A stretch of DNA of 32,968 nt from Lentimicrobiaceae bacterium (GCA_015657475.1 JADLKF010000022.1:34171-67138), one strand, 5' to 3'. Shown: positions 18,385-27,459, numbered from the stretch's first letter. Made by a program: numbers and translations. Notes: generated by a model not told the origin, from the sequence alone.

Positions 18385-20283
18385 TTAACCTGCGATGCCA
18401 AGTTTTCTCTGGATGTTCCTGAGTGTTTCAAGCAAGTTTGAACGGACATGGATGAATTCATCAAAGCCGTCGTTTTTAAGGCTCTCAACAAGCTCTTTCG
18501 GATAACCGGCAAGCACCAACAGTGTTTTATCGTTTTGGTCTTTAATGGCTTTCACCAATGGCGAAGCTATTTCAGCATATTCTTCATCAGAACTGCACAC
18601 TACCACTATTTCTGCTTTTGAGGTTATAGCAGCCCGGGCACCTTCTTCAACGGTTTTAAAGCCATTGTTGTCGATAATCTCGTAACCGGCACAACCAAAG
18701 AAATTGGTGCTGAACATGGCTCTTGCTTTACGCATGGCAAGATTACCCATGGTTAGCAGGAACACGGCTGGGCGTTTTCCGCCTTCGTTGACGAATATTT
18801 CGGTGTTGAGCCTGAGGTCGTCAAAGGCTTCGGCGCCGCGGCCAATTTCAAGCTTTTTAAAGATGGCTGGATTGACACTTTCAGCATCCTGTTCCTCCTC
18901 TTCATCAATAATCTGTATCTTCTCAAGCATAAACTCACCGGTATTGGGATACTGATTGGTGCCGAGGATGAAAGTCCTGCGGTTGGAGATATCGCTAAGT
19001 CGCTGATCAGCAACTTTTTCTATGCTCTCCTGGACAAAATTCTTCTTTATTGCTTCAATCATTCCACCCATTTCTTCTACTTCAAGGAATAGATTCCAGG
19101 CGGCTTCAGCTATCGAATGTGTCAGCGATTCGATGTAGTAAGAACCTGCCCCGGCATCAACAACCTTATCAAGGTATGCTTCTTCGCGGAGGATTATCTG
19201 CTGGTTGCGGGCTATCCTTTCCGAAAAATCATCTGGATCCTTGAAGAAAGTATCGAATGGTGTAATCAGAACCGAATTAGCACCGCCCAGTATTGCCGAC
19301 ATGGCTTCGGTCGTGGTGCGAAGAATGTTTACATGTGGGTCATAAACTGTTTTGTTCCAGTGTGATGTGGTGCTGTGAAGATAGGTTTTCAGCGAATTAG
19401 CGTCCTCCGGCTTGTACTGTGCAGCGATCCTTGACCATAAAAGCCTTGCAGCACGCAGCTTCGCGATTTCCATAAAGTAATTGGAACCAATGCCGAAAGC
19501 AAAACCAAGCCGCGGTGAAACATCATCAACAGTAAGGCCATGATCACAGCAGTATGCCAGGTATTCATTGGCCGATGCCAGGCTGAATGCCAGTTCCTGC
19601 ACAAGTGTGGCACCGGCATTGTGGAAATACTGCCCGTTTACATTGATCACTTTTAGGTTTGGCAGCAATTCCTTACCAAGTTTTACGATTTCAGCAACTT
19701 CAGCCAGGTCGTCTTCCTGAGATTTCCAGAAATTGCCGCTCAATAGTATATAGCTGATCGGGTCAAAGTCAATGCATCCGCGTATAAACGTAGACGACAG
19801 TTTACGTTTGATGGTATAGCCTGAAATGAGTTTCAGCAGTACAGGGTAAGAACTGGCTGCGCCGAAGTAGAGCGATGCTTCGGGGAAAGGAATTCCTTTT
19901 AACAAGATTTCGAGATCGTTCACCGAAAGGATTCCTGAAGTGTCGAATCCAAGGCTTACTGCACCTTTTGCAAAAGCATCGCGGGCGATCCTGTTGGCTT
20001 CAATAGGGTCGGAAAGGGGTATTTCCTGCCTGATCTCCCAGGTGTTTCCTTCTGCTGAGTTGCCCCGAATGAAAGGTGCCGCACCGGGATATGAAGACTC
20101 GTTCATGATCCCTTCAAGGTCTTCAGCGCGATAGTATGGCTTCACATCAATTCCTTCTGGTGTTTTCCAGATAAGCTTCTTCTGGTAGTCAGCGCCCTTC
20201 AGGTCTTCAATGATTTTGGCTTCCCACGCGACAGTAGTAACCGGGGGGAACTCTGAAAAAAGTTTATGATCGTTTTTATCCAT
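18385..20283 (-). CDS. mutA: Methylmalonyl-CoA mutase, small subunit
   Basis: This is the non-catalytic partner in the heterodimeric mutase, with 632 residues from the ATG at 20283 (a GTG directly before it is also in frame). The TIM-barrel part parallels the large subunit (for example GSYYIESLTHSIAEAAW against [17 protein letters not shown]). The C-terminal B12-like domain has lost the DxHxxG cobalt-binding motif; the equivalent stretch reads GNLAMRKARA. This loss is normal for small subunits and shows that only the large subunit holds cobalamin. The large-subunit start follows 33 bases later, so the two are cotranscribed. A -7-like box lies 54 bases upstream. Confidence 0.95.
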   Translation of the reverse strand: MDKNDHKLFSEFPPVTTVAWEAKIIEDLKGADYQKKLIWKTPEGIDVKPYYRAEDLEGIMNESSYPGAAPFIRGNSAEGNTWEIRQEIPLSDPIEANRIARDAFAKGAVSLGFDTSGILSVNDLEILLKGIPFPEASLYFGAASSYPVLLKLISGYTIKRKLSSTFIRGCIDFDPISYILLSGNFWKSQEDDLAEVAEIVKLGKELLPNLKVINVNGQYFHNAGATLVQELAFSLASANEYLAYCCDHGLTVDDVSPRLGFAFGIGSNYFMEIAKLRAARLLWSRIAAQYKPEDANSLKTYLHSTTSHWNKTVYDPHVNILRTTTEAMSAILGGANSVLITPFDTFFKDPDDFSERIARNQQIILREEAYLDKVVDAGAGSYYIESLTHSIAEAAWNLFLEVEEMGGMIEAIKKNFVQESIEKVADQRLSDISNRRTFILGTNQYPNTGEFMLEKIQIIDEEEEQDAESVNPAIFKKLEIGRGAEAFDDLRLNTEIFVNEGGKRPAVFLLTMGNLAMRKARAMFSTNFFGCAGYEIIDNNGFKTVEEGARAAITSKAEIVVVCSSDEEYAEIASPLVKAIKDQNDKTLLVLAGYPKELVESLKNDGFDEFIHVRSNLLETLRNIQRKLGIAG

Positions 20284-20336
20284 CACAAGGGTAATTTATT
20301 CATTATGCCGGCGGTGCCGGAGGATGAAAAGTGGAA

Positions 20337-20344
20337 CAAAATTA
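20337..20344 (-). promoter_or_regulatory. Candidate -7 element of the mutase operon
   Basis: On the minus strand the bases read TAATTTTG, an exact fit to TAnnTTTG. It would start transcription near 20330 and give a leader of about 45 bases. That leader holds a small palindrome, CCGGC-GGT-GCCGG, at 20308-20320. No -33 box is clear. Confidence 0.4.
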
Positions 20345-20510
20345 AGTATAAAAATTGAGCCGGGAAGGCCTGTAGTTAAAGTAATAACAAAAGAAATGAC
20401 ACCATTTCAAAATGAGATAACAGAAAATTTCACTAATTTGAAAATTACCCCCGCTGAATGATAAGTCAGATTTATGGACTAACATATCTTTTTACTGTAT
20501 GTTTGATGGT

Positions 20511-22325
20511 CTATTGCTTCAACAGTTTGATAACTGACTGGTAACCATCAGGATGTACTATATGCAGGAGATATAAACCGGGGTTGAGTTTCTGAATCCC
20601 GATTTCTGTTGAAGAGAATCTGGCTGTACCGGTGTTGACGTTCACACAGGTTCGGGGAAGAATCTTTTTTCCGAAAATATCGGTGATGCTGAAATGAACC
20701 GTCCCGTTTGATGTTGAGTTTGTTTCAACAGTGAAACTTTCGCTGAAAGGGTTCGGATAAATAAGCACGGAATGTTGTTCAGAATTTTCTTCAATACCTG
20801 CCGAAGGACAGGCATAATGAATTTTCCAGCCACCTGCATTTCCTGAATTATCCGATGTAAAACGAATTGTAACCGCATTGCCTGAACTTTGGAAAGGAGC
20901 GACTGATGAACCCGAAACCAATGTTTGGATCACAGGTGAAGATTCGTCAGGCCCATCAAATATCAATAGTGTGTCGTTGCTGCCATCCAGTTCCAGTTGA
21001 TTAAAATTCAACAGCATATTATCACCAGCATTGACTTTTATATTGAATGAATAATCTTCATTATCAGCGTAACCAAATGCAGACCCGCCGGCATCATAAA
21101 CGGAATCTTCACACACAGTATAAGCACAATCAGACAGTTTGTAACGGATCATATCCCAAAGGTCGGCATAGCCGTCATCGTAGCCAAGCGCCCAAATGCC
21201 GGCACCTTTCAGATCAAATCGGTCTACAAGGTTGTAATATCGGTTGAAACTATGGACATCATCCGAAAAACACTGGTGCCAGTCATTTGAGTATTTGTAG
21301 CTGTAATAATTTGCAAAACTGTTGGGCTCAAAACGGCGGAATTGATCGGAGTAAAATCCCGCGTAGTTATTTCGAATCTGCCTGTATGTTAGTGCTGTAG
21401 CCTCACCTGTTGTGGCAGAAGGCGCCAGTTCACCGGTGACAGGCCAGTCGCGACCGTAATAGGGAAGTCCCAAAACAATTTTTTCTTTTGGTGCACCTTG
21501 CGAAAGATACCACGAAACAGTCCTGGTAACGCTGTAGTTGTAACCCGCCGTCATATGAAAAAGCCCGGCAACCGGCCCGGCAACAGAACTGCCGTTCCAG
21601 TAAAAATCGTATGCCATGACCATGAAAAAGTCGAAGTGTGCCGAGAGTCGTGGGATGTCGAGATCGTTGTCCCAATCCACTGCAGGTGAGGCCATGCTCA
21701 CCAGGCAACCGGGGATCGCAGCGTGCAGACTGTCAGCAAAGCCGACAAGAAAATTGTTGTATGCCACATGAACAGAGGAAGGTACTGCTTCGAAATCGAG
21801 GTTTACACCGTCGGCATTACGCAGTTTCAGCAAACTGATGACATTGCTGATAAGCTGTTGTTGTGCCTGTGGATTTGAAAAGAAAAGACTGTGGCTTTTA
21901 AATGATGTAACACAAAGATGTACACGCGTTCCATGAGCCTTTGCAGTATCGATGACAGGTGCGGTTTCCCAGTCATGGGTTGTTACAGGATAACCGCTTG
22001 CCGGGTCAACTTCGTAGGAGAAAAAACACAGGTCACTCAGCAGGTTCCATCGGTAGTTAAGGTATTGGTTTCCTGCCCAATAAGGGTGATAACCGAAAAC
22101 CATTTTCCGGAGATGACAGGTATCGCCTGAAGGAATTCGTTGTTGTGTAAAGACATTCAGAGAATCAAATTGAGAATTTGTCCTAATTCCCAGCGATTTA
22201 TAATATTCTGATTGCTCCTGGTGGATGGATGTTTGAGCATAGCTCAATTGTATAGTCAGAATGCACAACAACAGAATTGTGCCTCGGGACAATACCCAAA
22301 GACTATTTACTTGTCGACAATTCAA
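20511..22325 (-). CDS. Secreted GH18 (chitinase-like) protein with CUB-like and T9SS sorting domains
   Basis: This exported protein of up to 604 residues probably hydrolyses beta-1,4-linked N-acetylglucosamine polymers or related glycans. A signal peptide ends near LSYAQ (residue 31). The GH18 barrel spans about 70-395, with the motif DGVNLDFE at 172-179 and Glu179 as the catalytic acid. A beta-rich CUB-like domain at about 405-508 resembles those found after peptidases and hydrolases. Last is a Por-type (T9SS type A) sorting domain: YPNPFSE, then GLYLLHIV and a basic end. There is no ATG at the N-terminus. TTG at 22325 is used here, and TTG at 22292 would give a shorter standard signal peptide. 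It follows the S46 peptidase gene after 13 bases, so the two are probably coexpressed. Confidence 0.88.
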   Translation of the reverse strand: MNCRQVNSLWVLSRGTILLLCILTIQLSYAQTSIHQEQSEYYKSLGIRTNSQFDSLNVFTQQRIPSGDTCHLRKMVFGYHPYWAGNQYLNYRWNLLSDLCFFSYEVDPASGYPVTTHDWETAPVIDTAKAHGTRVHLCVTSFKSHSLFFSNPQAQQQLISNVISLLKLRNADGVNLDFEAVPSSVHVAYNNFLVGFADSLHAAIPGCLVSMASPAVDWDNDLDIPRLSAHFDFFMVMAYDFYWNGSSVAGPVAGLFHMTAGYNYSVTRTVSWYLSQGAPKEKIVLGLPYYGRDWPVTGELAPSATTGEATALTYRQIRNNYAGFYSDQFRRFEPNSFANYYSYKYSNDWHQCFSDDVHSFNRYYNLVDRFDLKGAGIWALGYDDGYADLWDMIRYKLSDCAYTVCEDSVYDAGGSAFGYADNEDYSFNIKVNAGDNMLLNFNQLELDGSNDTLLIFDGPDESSPVIQTLVSGSSVAPFQSSGNAVTIRFTSDNSGNAGGWKIHYACPSAGIEENSEQHSVLIYPNPFSESFTVETNSTSNGTVHFSITDIFGKKILPRTCVNVNTGTARFSSTEIGIQKLNPGLYLLHIVHPDGYQSVIKLLKQ

Positions 22326-22338
22326 GATTTTCAGCGTT

Positions 22339-24498
22339 TTATTGAATCAGATTCATCTCATCCACCAGCCTTCTTGCTCCCGCAACTTTATCAATCACAA
22401 ACAAACAGTACCGGATATCGAGTGAAATATTCCGGCACTGATCAGGATCGTACATCAGGTCGCTCATGGTGCCTTCCCAGCAGCGGTCGAAATTGATACC
22501 CACCAGGTTCCCGTCAGCATCGAGCACCGGACTGCCGCTATTGCCGCCGGTTGTGTGATTTGTAGCAATAAACGTAACATGCATTGTGCCGTCCCTGTCG
22601 CAATAAGGGCCATAGTTTTTTGTTCTGTAAAGTTCCTTCAGCCGCGGATCAACAACATAATCATAAATGTCAGGATTCTCCTTTTGCATAATTCCGTCGA
22701 GTGTTGCAAACCAGTTATAATCAATAGCATCGGCTGGTTCGTAACCTTTTACCTGACCATAAGCAATACGTAATGTTGAATTGGCGTCCGGGTAAAACTG
22801 CTTCTTTGGCCGGAATTCCGTCTGAGCTTTCATGTATATGCGCTGAAGGCTGTCGGTAACATCATAAAAGCGGGCAATGTCCTTTGAAAGATTCTGTTGG
22901 AGGTAGGCATACGTTGCTGCAGCAAGCTGAAACGCAGGATCTTTCAAAATCTTTTTAGCATCTTTGCGCGAGTACTTTTCAAGAAATGCTTTTGTTGATT
23001 CAGCTGAAGCGAACAATGTTTTATTGAAGACTTCATCGGCCCATTTTTCATAATCACCTTTGTAGTTAGCTTTCAACTCCCTGTAAATGGCTGGCATATA
23101 ATCGGGGCTGGCATTTTCGCAATATGTATTCATTATTGCCGCGAAAATCTTCCGGTCAACAGTTTTGTCATAATTTTTGAAATAGCCGTCAACACCGGCA
23201 AGCAGTTGTTTGGACAGGGCATTCACAGCCGAATCTGATATGGTTTTCTCGCTGCTTTGTTGTACAAGCTTGTTGAAAGAGTAAGCGTACCTTAAAATTT
23301 CGATGCTTAGCGGTCCTTCGGTAAGATAAGTGTAAGCATCGTTTTTCGGGATAAAATCGCTGTATACTTTGTTGTATGCAGGCAGAAGATTTCCGTATGC
23401 CGCTTCGCGGTTTGGATCAGCAGCGACCCATTGAGAAAAATCCTTCTCAAATCCCCGTTTTATATCAATGGCATCAAGCCTTTTAATACCACGGCTTTCG
23501 CCAATCATTTTTTTCCAGAAATTAGCGATACCGGCTGCTTTAGCAGAATATTGGATACGTACCAGCCTGTCCTGTTCCATAGCCTGGTCGATAATATCGA
23601 GCCGCTGCTGCCGAAGTCCGATGGCGATCGGGTTTTTGTGGTTTGCCACCATGTCGACGGCAACTGCAGGCAAATACTCCTGCGTGGTGCCCGGGTATCC
23701 GTAAACAAAAGTAAAATCACCTTCGTTTACACCTTTCAGGGAGATGTTCAGGTACTTTTTCGGAGTATATGGAATGTTGTCTTTCGAATAGTCTGCGGGA
23801 TTGTTGTTCTTGTCGGCGTAAATCCTGAAAACAGAGAAATCACCGGTATGGCGAGGCCACATCCAGTTGTCAGTGTCACCACCGAATTTACCAATGTTTG
23901 AAGGGGGAGCGCCTACAAGCCTGATATCGGTAAACGTTTCGGTGACAAGCAGATAATACTGGTTTCCGGCGAAAAACGGCCTGACTGATGCTTTGTAATG
24001 AGTGCCTTTAATGGCTTCATTAACAATCAGTTTGTTGTTTGCTACAATCACTGAGTCACGCTGTGTCTCGCTCATGCGGGAAGTGACGTTTTTCAGGGTT
24101 ACTGCAGTAACATCTTCCATCCTTACCAGAAAAGTTACGCTTAATCCCGGGTTTGGCAATTCTTCAGCAAGTGACTGCGCCCAGAAACCATCGGTCAGGT
24201 AGTCATGTTCCAGGGAACTGTGCCTTTGAATATTACCGTAGCCACAATGATGATTTGTGAGCAGAAGTCCCTGGCCGGAGACAATTTCACCGGTACAGCC
24301 ACCGCCAAACAATACCACGGCATCTTTGAGACTCGAATGATTAATGCTGTATATGTCATCGGCTGTTATCCGCATTCCCATAGCCCGCATCTCTTTTTCG
24401 TTGAGTTGTTGGAGTAATACAGGCAGCCACATGCCTTCGCCGGCATGAAGTATGAGTGAGAACAGGGAAAAAGTTAAGAGGAAGATGGTTTTTTTCAT
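22339..24498 (-). CDS. S46 dipeptidyl-peptidase, DPP11-type
   Basis: This exported serine exopeptidase removes dipeptides from peptide N-termini in the periplasm or at the surface. The ATG at 24498 gives 719 residues, the family length. It starts with a signal peptide (MKKTIFLLTFSLFSLILHA). The catalytic His84 sits in NHHCGYG, the nucleophile Ser654 in GGNSGSP, and the acid is probably Asp220 in RHTGD. Positions run one behind P. gingivalis DPP11 (His85, Ser655). The residue matching Arg673, which selects acidic P1 residues in DPP11, is Arg672 here in NFDRCWEG; DPP7 has glycine there. Preference for Asp/Glu at P1 is therefore inferred. The GH18 gene follows closely on the same strand. An upstream in-frame start at 24528 adds ten residues before the signal peptide and is unlikely. 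Confidence 0.93.
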   Translation of the reverse strand: MKKTIFLLTFSLFSLILHAGEGMWLPVLLQQLNEKEMRAMGMRITADDIYSINHSSLKDAVVLFGGGCTGEIVSGQGLLLTNHHCGYGNIQRHSSLEHDYLTDGFWAQSLAEELPNPGLSVTFLVRMEDVTAVTLKNVTSRMSETQRDSVIVANNKLIVNEAIKGTHYKASVRPFFAGNQYYLLVTETFTDIRLVGAPPSNIGKFGGDTDNWMWPRHTGDFSVFRIYADKNNNPADYSKDNIPYTPKKYLNISLKGVNEGDFTFVYGYPGTTQEYLPAVAVDMVANHKNPIAIGLRQQRLDIIDQAMEQDRLVRIQYSAKAAGIANFWKKMIGESRGIKRLDAIDIKRGFEKDFSQWVAADPNREAAYGNLLPAYNKVYSDFIPKNDAYTYLTEGPLSIEILRYAYSFNKLVQQSSEKTISDSAVNALSKQLLAGVDGYFKNYDKTVDRKIFAAIMNTYCENASPDYMPAIYRELKANYKGDYEKWADEVFNKTLFASAESTKAFLEKYSRKDAKKILKDPAFQLAAATYAYLQQNLSKDIARFYDVTDSLQRIYMKAQTEFRPKKQFYPDANSTLRIAYGQVKGYEPADAIDYNWFATLDGIMQKENPDIYDYVVDPRLKELYRTKNYGPYCDRDGTMHVTFIATNHTTGGNSGSPVLDADGNLVGINFDRCWEGTMSDLMYDPDQCRNISLDIRYCLFVIDKVAGARRLVDEMNLIQ

Positions 24499-24620
24499 TT
24501 TTAAAGGATTTTGGAACACTGAAAGCATTGATTTATCAATGAAGGCATATACCTGAACCGCTTTGAGGAACTGGACTCAGGAAAAGGAAGCATTATTTCA
24601 GGACTGAAATGTGATCAGTG

Positions 24621-24658
24621 ATAATCTGTTCAATCCGTGTTATCCGTGTTCAATCTGA
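24621..24658. repeat. Degenerate short direct repeats between ridA and the S46 gene
   Basis: ATCCGTGTT occurs twice in tandem (from 24633 and 24642). Related copies ATCTGTTCA and ATCTGATT flank it, giving a period of about 9-11 bases. The block directly abuts the 3' end of ridA. It could be a member of a dispersed intergenic repeat family or simple slippage. Confidence 0.4.
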
Positions 24659-25036
24659 TTATTTAGCAGCAATAGTTTCGATCTCAATCAACGCGCCAAG
24701 CGGGAGTTTTACCACACCATAGGCAGCACGGGCAGGGCTGTCGGTTGGATAATATTTGCCATAAACTTCGTTCATGGCTGCGAAGTTGTTCATATCACTA
24801 AGCAGGCAGGTTGATTTGATAACATTTGAGTATGAATAGCCTGCGGCTTCAAGTATGGCACCGATGTTTTTCATTACCTGTTCGGTTTGTTCCTTGATAT
24901 CGCCTTCAATTAGTTTGCCGGTTGAGGGATCGATGGGCACCTGTCCTGAGATGAAGAGCATGCCGTTGGCTTCAACAGCCTGGCTGTATGGCCCAATGGC
25001 TTTGGGGGCTTTTTCGGTGAAATAGATCGTTTTCAT
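24659..25036 (-). CDS. ridA: RidA family 2-iminobutanoate/2-iminopropanoate deaminase
   Basis: It hydrolyses reactive enamine/imine products of PLP enzymes such as threonine dehydratase to 2-keto acids plus ammonia, in the cytoplasm. From the ATG at 25036 it has 125 residues. The conserved arginine is Arg103 (Arg105 in E. coli) in SPARAAYGV, and Glu118/Glu120 follow in IEIE. GPYSQAV at 15-21 and FISGQVP at 28-34 are family signatures. A TTG two codons earlier is also in frame. It lies 39 bases after the NagX-like gene on the same strand. The 160-base gap to the S46 gene suggests a separate unit there. Confidence 0.95.
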   Translation of the reverse strand: MKTIYFTEKAPKAIGPYSQAVEANGMLFISGQVPIDPSTGKLIEGDIKEQTEQVMKNIGAILEAAGYSYSNVIKSTCLLSDMNNFAAMNEVYGKYYPTDSPARAAYGVVKLPLGALIEIETIAAK

Positions 25037-25075
25037 AGTCAATTTATCTTTTAGTACTTAGCAGTAAGTGTTTCG

Positions 25076-26185
25076 TCAGAGCTTTATGACAATTTTTCTC
25101 TTGTAGAGGATCATGGCAATCACGGCAAATATCGATGTGTATAGTACTGCCCAGGCCAGTGAAGCATTGTTTGGCGACATTCCAGCGTTTACAAGCGAAT
25201 TGAAAAAGTATTCGATCAATGGTTTTTTGTCGGGACCGAAAACAGGAAATAGCCAGATGATCATTATAAGCAGTTCAGAACCAATGTATAGTATCAAAGG
25301 ATTCTTGCCAAAGGCAACCAGCAGTCCTGTGTAATTTTCCTTTTTCATATAGTCGATCAGCCAGTAGAAAGCACCCAGCGTCATTGAAGCAAGCCCGGCA
25401 GTGTAAAGCACGTACGAACTTGTCCAAAGTTTCTTAATGAACGGAAACACAGGGCTCCAGGCGAGCCCGGCAGCTGTGAGCAGAAATCCGGCAAGAAAAA
25501 GAATCACGGCTTTTTTAGTCTTATCTTGTGTTTCAGTGAAATTATAAGCGATTTCGATACCAAGCAACCCGGTTACAATGGCCGGGAGAGTGCTCAGAAT
25601 TCCTTCAGGGTCCATAAGTGGCATTGCCGACCATGTATGTTTGCCAAGAATAAGCTGATCAAGCCAGGCAACCCAGTTGGTTTCATAAGCCAGCGTTGGT
25701 GCGGCTGAAAGCGGAGAAGGAATAAAGGCCAGCAATATCCAGTAACCTATCAGGATGATTCCCCCGGTGTAGAGCCGGAAATTTCGGGAAGTATAGAGCA
25801 GCATTAAACCGCAGAAGAAATTAACCAGGGCAATGCGTTGCAAAACACCGAGTATCCTGAAATTAGTGATATTGGTAAACGGAAACATATACAACAGCAC
25901 GCCGATCAGAAATATCAAAGCCGACCGTTTGGTGAGATGAAGAAACAACTGGCGTTTTGTTGCACCTTTTTTCAACCGGTTTTGTGTCGACAGAAACAAT
26001 GAAAAACCCATGATAAAAAGGAAGAATGGAAACACAAGGTCGGTAGGTGTGCAGCCTTTCCATTCGGCATGGCACAGCGGCGCGTAGGCGGCAGTCCAGC
26101 TCCCGGGAGTGTTAACAATGATCATTGCAATGATGGTAAGACCTCTGAGGGCATCCAGTGAGACCAGGCGTATGTTTGTTGACAT
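25076..26185 (-). CDS. Membrane acyltransferase of the NagX/HGSNAT (DUF5009) type
   Basis: This polytopic membrane protein of 369 residues starts with RLVSLDALRGLTI (residues 6-18), the start pattern shared by NagX-like and heparan-alpha-glucosaminide N-acetyltransferase proteins. It has about ten hydrophobic segments. Between the first two lies a polar loop WTAAYAPLCHAEWKGCTPTD with histidine and two cysteines, which matches the HGSNAT-like active-site region. Relatives acetylate amino sugars across the membrane using cytoplasmic acetyl-CoA, but few bacterial members have been tested. A link to amino-sugar use would suit the GH18 gene 3 kb away; this is inference. It is divergent from tatC. 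Confidence 0.85.
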   Translation of the reverse strand: MSTNIRLVSLDALRGLTIIAMIIVNTPGSWTAAYAPLCHAEWKGCTPTDLVFPFFLFIMGFSLFLSTQNRLKKGATKRQLFLHLTKRSALIFLIGVLLYMFPFTNITNFRILGVLQRIALVNFFCGLMLLYTSRNFRLYTGGIILIGYWILLAFIPSPLSAAPTLAYETNWVAWLDQLILGKHTWSAMPLMDPEGILSTLPAIVTGLLGIEIAYNFTETQDKTKKAVILFLAGFLLTAAGLAWSPVFPFIKKLWTSSYVLYTAGLASMTLGAFYWLIDYMKKENYTGLLVAFGKNPLILYIGSELLIMIIWLFPVFGPDKKPLIEYFFNSLVNAGMSPNNASLAWAVLYTSIFAVIAMILYKRKIVIKL

Positions 26186-26310
26186 TTCTATAATTTTGAG
26201 GATGGCATAAAATTAAGACAATCCCGTGAATTAAGTGCCAAAGATCATAATTGTACATCCGCTTTTATTGAATCTCTTTTCCCCGATGTAACCTGATGTC
26301 AGCAAATGGT

Positions 26311-26318
26311 TATTTTTG
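26311..26318 (+). promoter_or_regulatory. Candidate -7 element (TATTTTTG) for tatC
   Basis: TATTTTTG fits TAnnTTTG exactly and lies 19 bases before the ATG at 26338. It falls inside the upstream in-frame extension that starts at 26296, which argues for the later start. No -33 box is clear. Confidence 0.4.
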
Positions 26319-26337
26319 CCGTTACAATCCATATGGG

Positions 26338-27180
26338 ATGAAATCAAAAAGTAGAGAAACAGGAGAGAATGAAGAAAAAGTCAATGAAATGACTTTCTGG
26401 GAACACCTTACAGAATTGCGTGCAAGGCTCATCCGTATATTTCTGTCTGTGCTTGTATTCGCCATCCTGGCTTTTATTTACAGCCGTTTTATTTTTGATA
26501 AAATTCTTCTGGCACCAAAAAACAGTGATTTTATCACGTATAAATGGCTTTGCAGCCTGGGTAGATTTCTTCATGTCGACAGCCTCTGCCTGCAGAAGGT
26601 CAATATTGAGATTATTAACATTAACCTGTCCGGCCAGTTCATGACGGATATGTACATCTCAATATTTGCAGGTATTATTCTTGCAATACCGTACATTTTC
26701 TGGCAGGTATGGAAATTTATTAAGCCGGCTCTTTATGAGAAAGAGCAGAGATATGCCAGATCAGCGGTTTTTATCATGTCAGCACTCTTCTTTTTAGGTA
26801 TACTTTTCAGTTACTATTTCATGGTTCCGTGGACACTCAATTTTCTGGGTACATACCAGGTTAGTAGCTCCGTGAGCAACCAGATCACATTAAGTTCTTA
26901 CATAAGTACAGTGGTTTCGGTGATTTTGTCAGTTGGTGTCGTATTTGAGCTGCCGGTTGTGGTTTATGTTTTAGCAAAAATCGGAATCGTTACATCATCT
27001 TTCATGAAAAAAAGCCGAAAATACGCTTTCATAATTGTGCTAATTGTAGCCGCCATTATTACTCCGCCTGATGTGTTCAGCCAGATTATAGTCACCATTC
27101 CACTGTGGTTGCTTTATGAGGTAAGTATTATTGTAGCAAAAAGGGTTGAGCCCAAAGATATCATCGCTGACACCGAATAA
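26338..27180 (+). CDS. tatC: Sec-independent protein translocase subunit TatC
   Basis: TatC is the receptor for twin-arginine signal peptides in the inner membrane. The ATG at 26338 gives 280 residues. The cytoplasmic N-terminus has the conserved FWEHLTELRARL (residues 20-31), which contacts the signal peptide. Six membrane segments follow. The first periplasmic loop is longer than in E. coli and has two cysteines (LCSLGRFLHVDSLC) that could form a disulfide; a similar loop is common in this phylum. The segment FWQVWKFIKPALYEKEQRYA is the conserved second cytoplasmic region. No tatA/B gene is in the window, so they are encoded elsewhere. The next 279 bases hold only a small hairpin and the promoter of the PspC gene. 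Confidence 0.95.
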   Translation: MKSKSRETGENEEKVNEMTFWEHLTELRARLIRIFLSVLVFAILAFIYSRFIFDKILLAPKNSDFITYKWLCSLGRFLHVDSLCLQKVNIEIININLSGQFMTDMYISIFAGIILAIPYIFWQVWKFIKPALYEKEQRYARSAVFIMSALFFLGILFSYYFMVPWTLNFLGTYQVSSSVSNQITLSSYISTVVSVILSVGVVFELPVVVYVLAKIGIVTSSFMKKSRKYAFIIVLIVAAIITPPDVFSQIIVTIPLWLLYEVSIIVAKRVEPKDIIADTE

Positions 27181-27236
27181 TATTCTAAATAACTCCGGCG
27201 GAACGGTTTCACCATTTATTGTTTTTCTTTATGTAT

Positions 27237-27254
27237 ACCATGACAAATCATGGT
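27237..27254. repeat. Small palindrome downstream of tatC
   Basis: ACCATGA (27237-27243), CAAA, TCATGGT (27248-27254) is a perfect 7-base inverted repeat. There is no T-tract on either side, so a terminator role is doubtful. It may be an operator for the downstream PspC unit, about 140 bases before its promoter. Confidence 0.3.
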
Positions 27255-27395
27255 CGCTGGTTTAATAGCCATGAATATTGTTGAAAATGATTTTTTTATT
27301 ACCATAATGCCGTTTCCTTTTATTTTATGTATCAATCATTGAAACAATGCATTAGGTTCATAAAGGTTGAATCTCCCGGACTATCAGAAAGAAAA

Positions 27396-27427
27396 TTTGA
27401 AAATATTGTAACCAAGTCCTGTATTTG
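27396..27427 (+). promoter_or_regulatory. Promoter of the PspC/toast-rack pair
   Basis: TTTG at 27396-27399 and TGTATTTG at 27420-27427 are 20 bases apart. The -7 box differs from TAnnTTTG at the second base only. The predicted start lies about 25 bases before the ATG at 27460. Confidence 0.45.
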
Positions 27428-27459
27428 GCGTCAAAACATCAAAACAAATAAAAACTACC

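Noticed and set aside
18385-20283. Broken small mutase subunit because the DxHxxG motif is missing
   Set aside because: Loss of the cobalt-binding motif is the normal state of the small subunit; the rest of the protein is intact.
20308-20320. Cobalamin riboswitch upstream of the mutase operon
   Set aside because: Only a 5-base palindrome is present in a leader of about 45 bases. That is far too short for a B12 riboswitch, and I see no B12-box-like sequence.
27237-27254. Terminator for tatC
   Set aside because: The stem is perfect but short, lies about 57 bases after the stop and lacks a T-tract; it is kept only as a palindrome.
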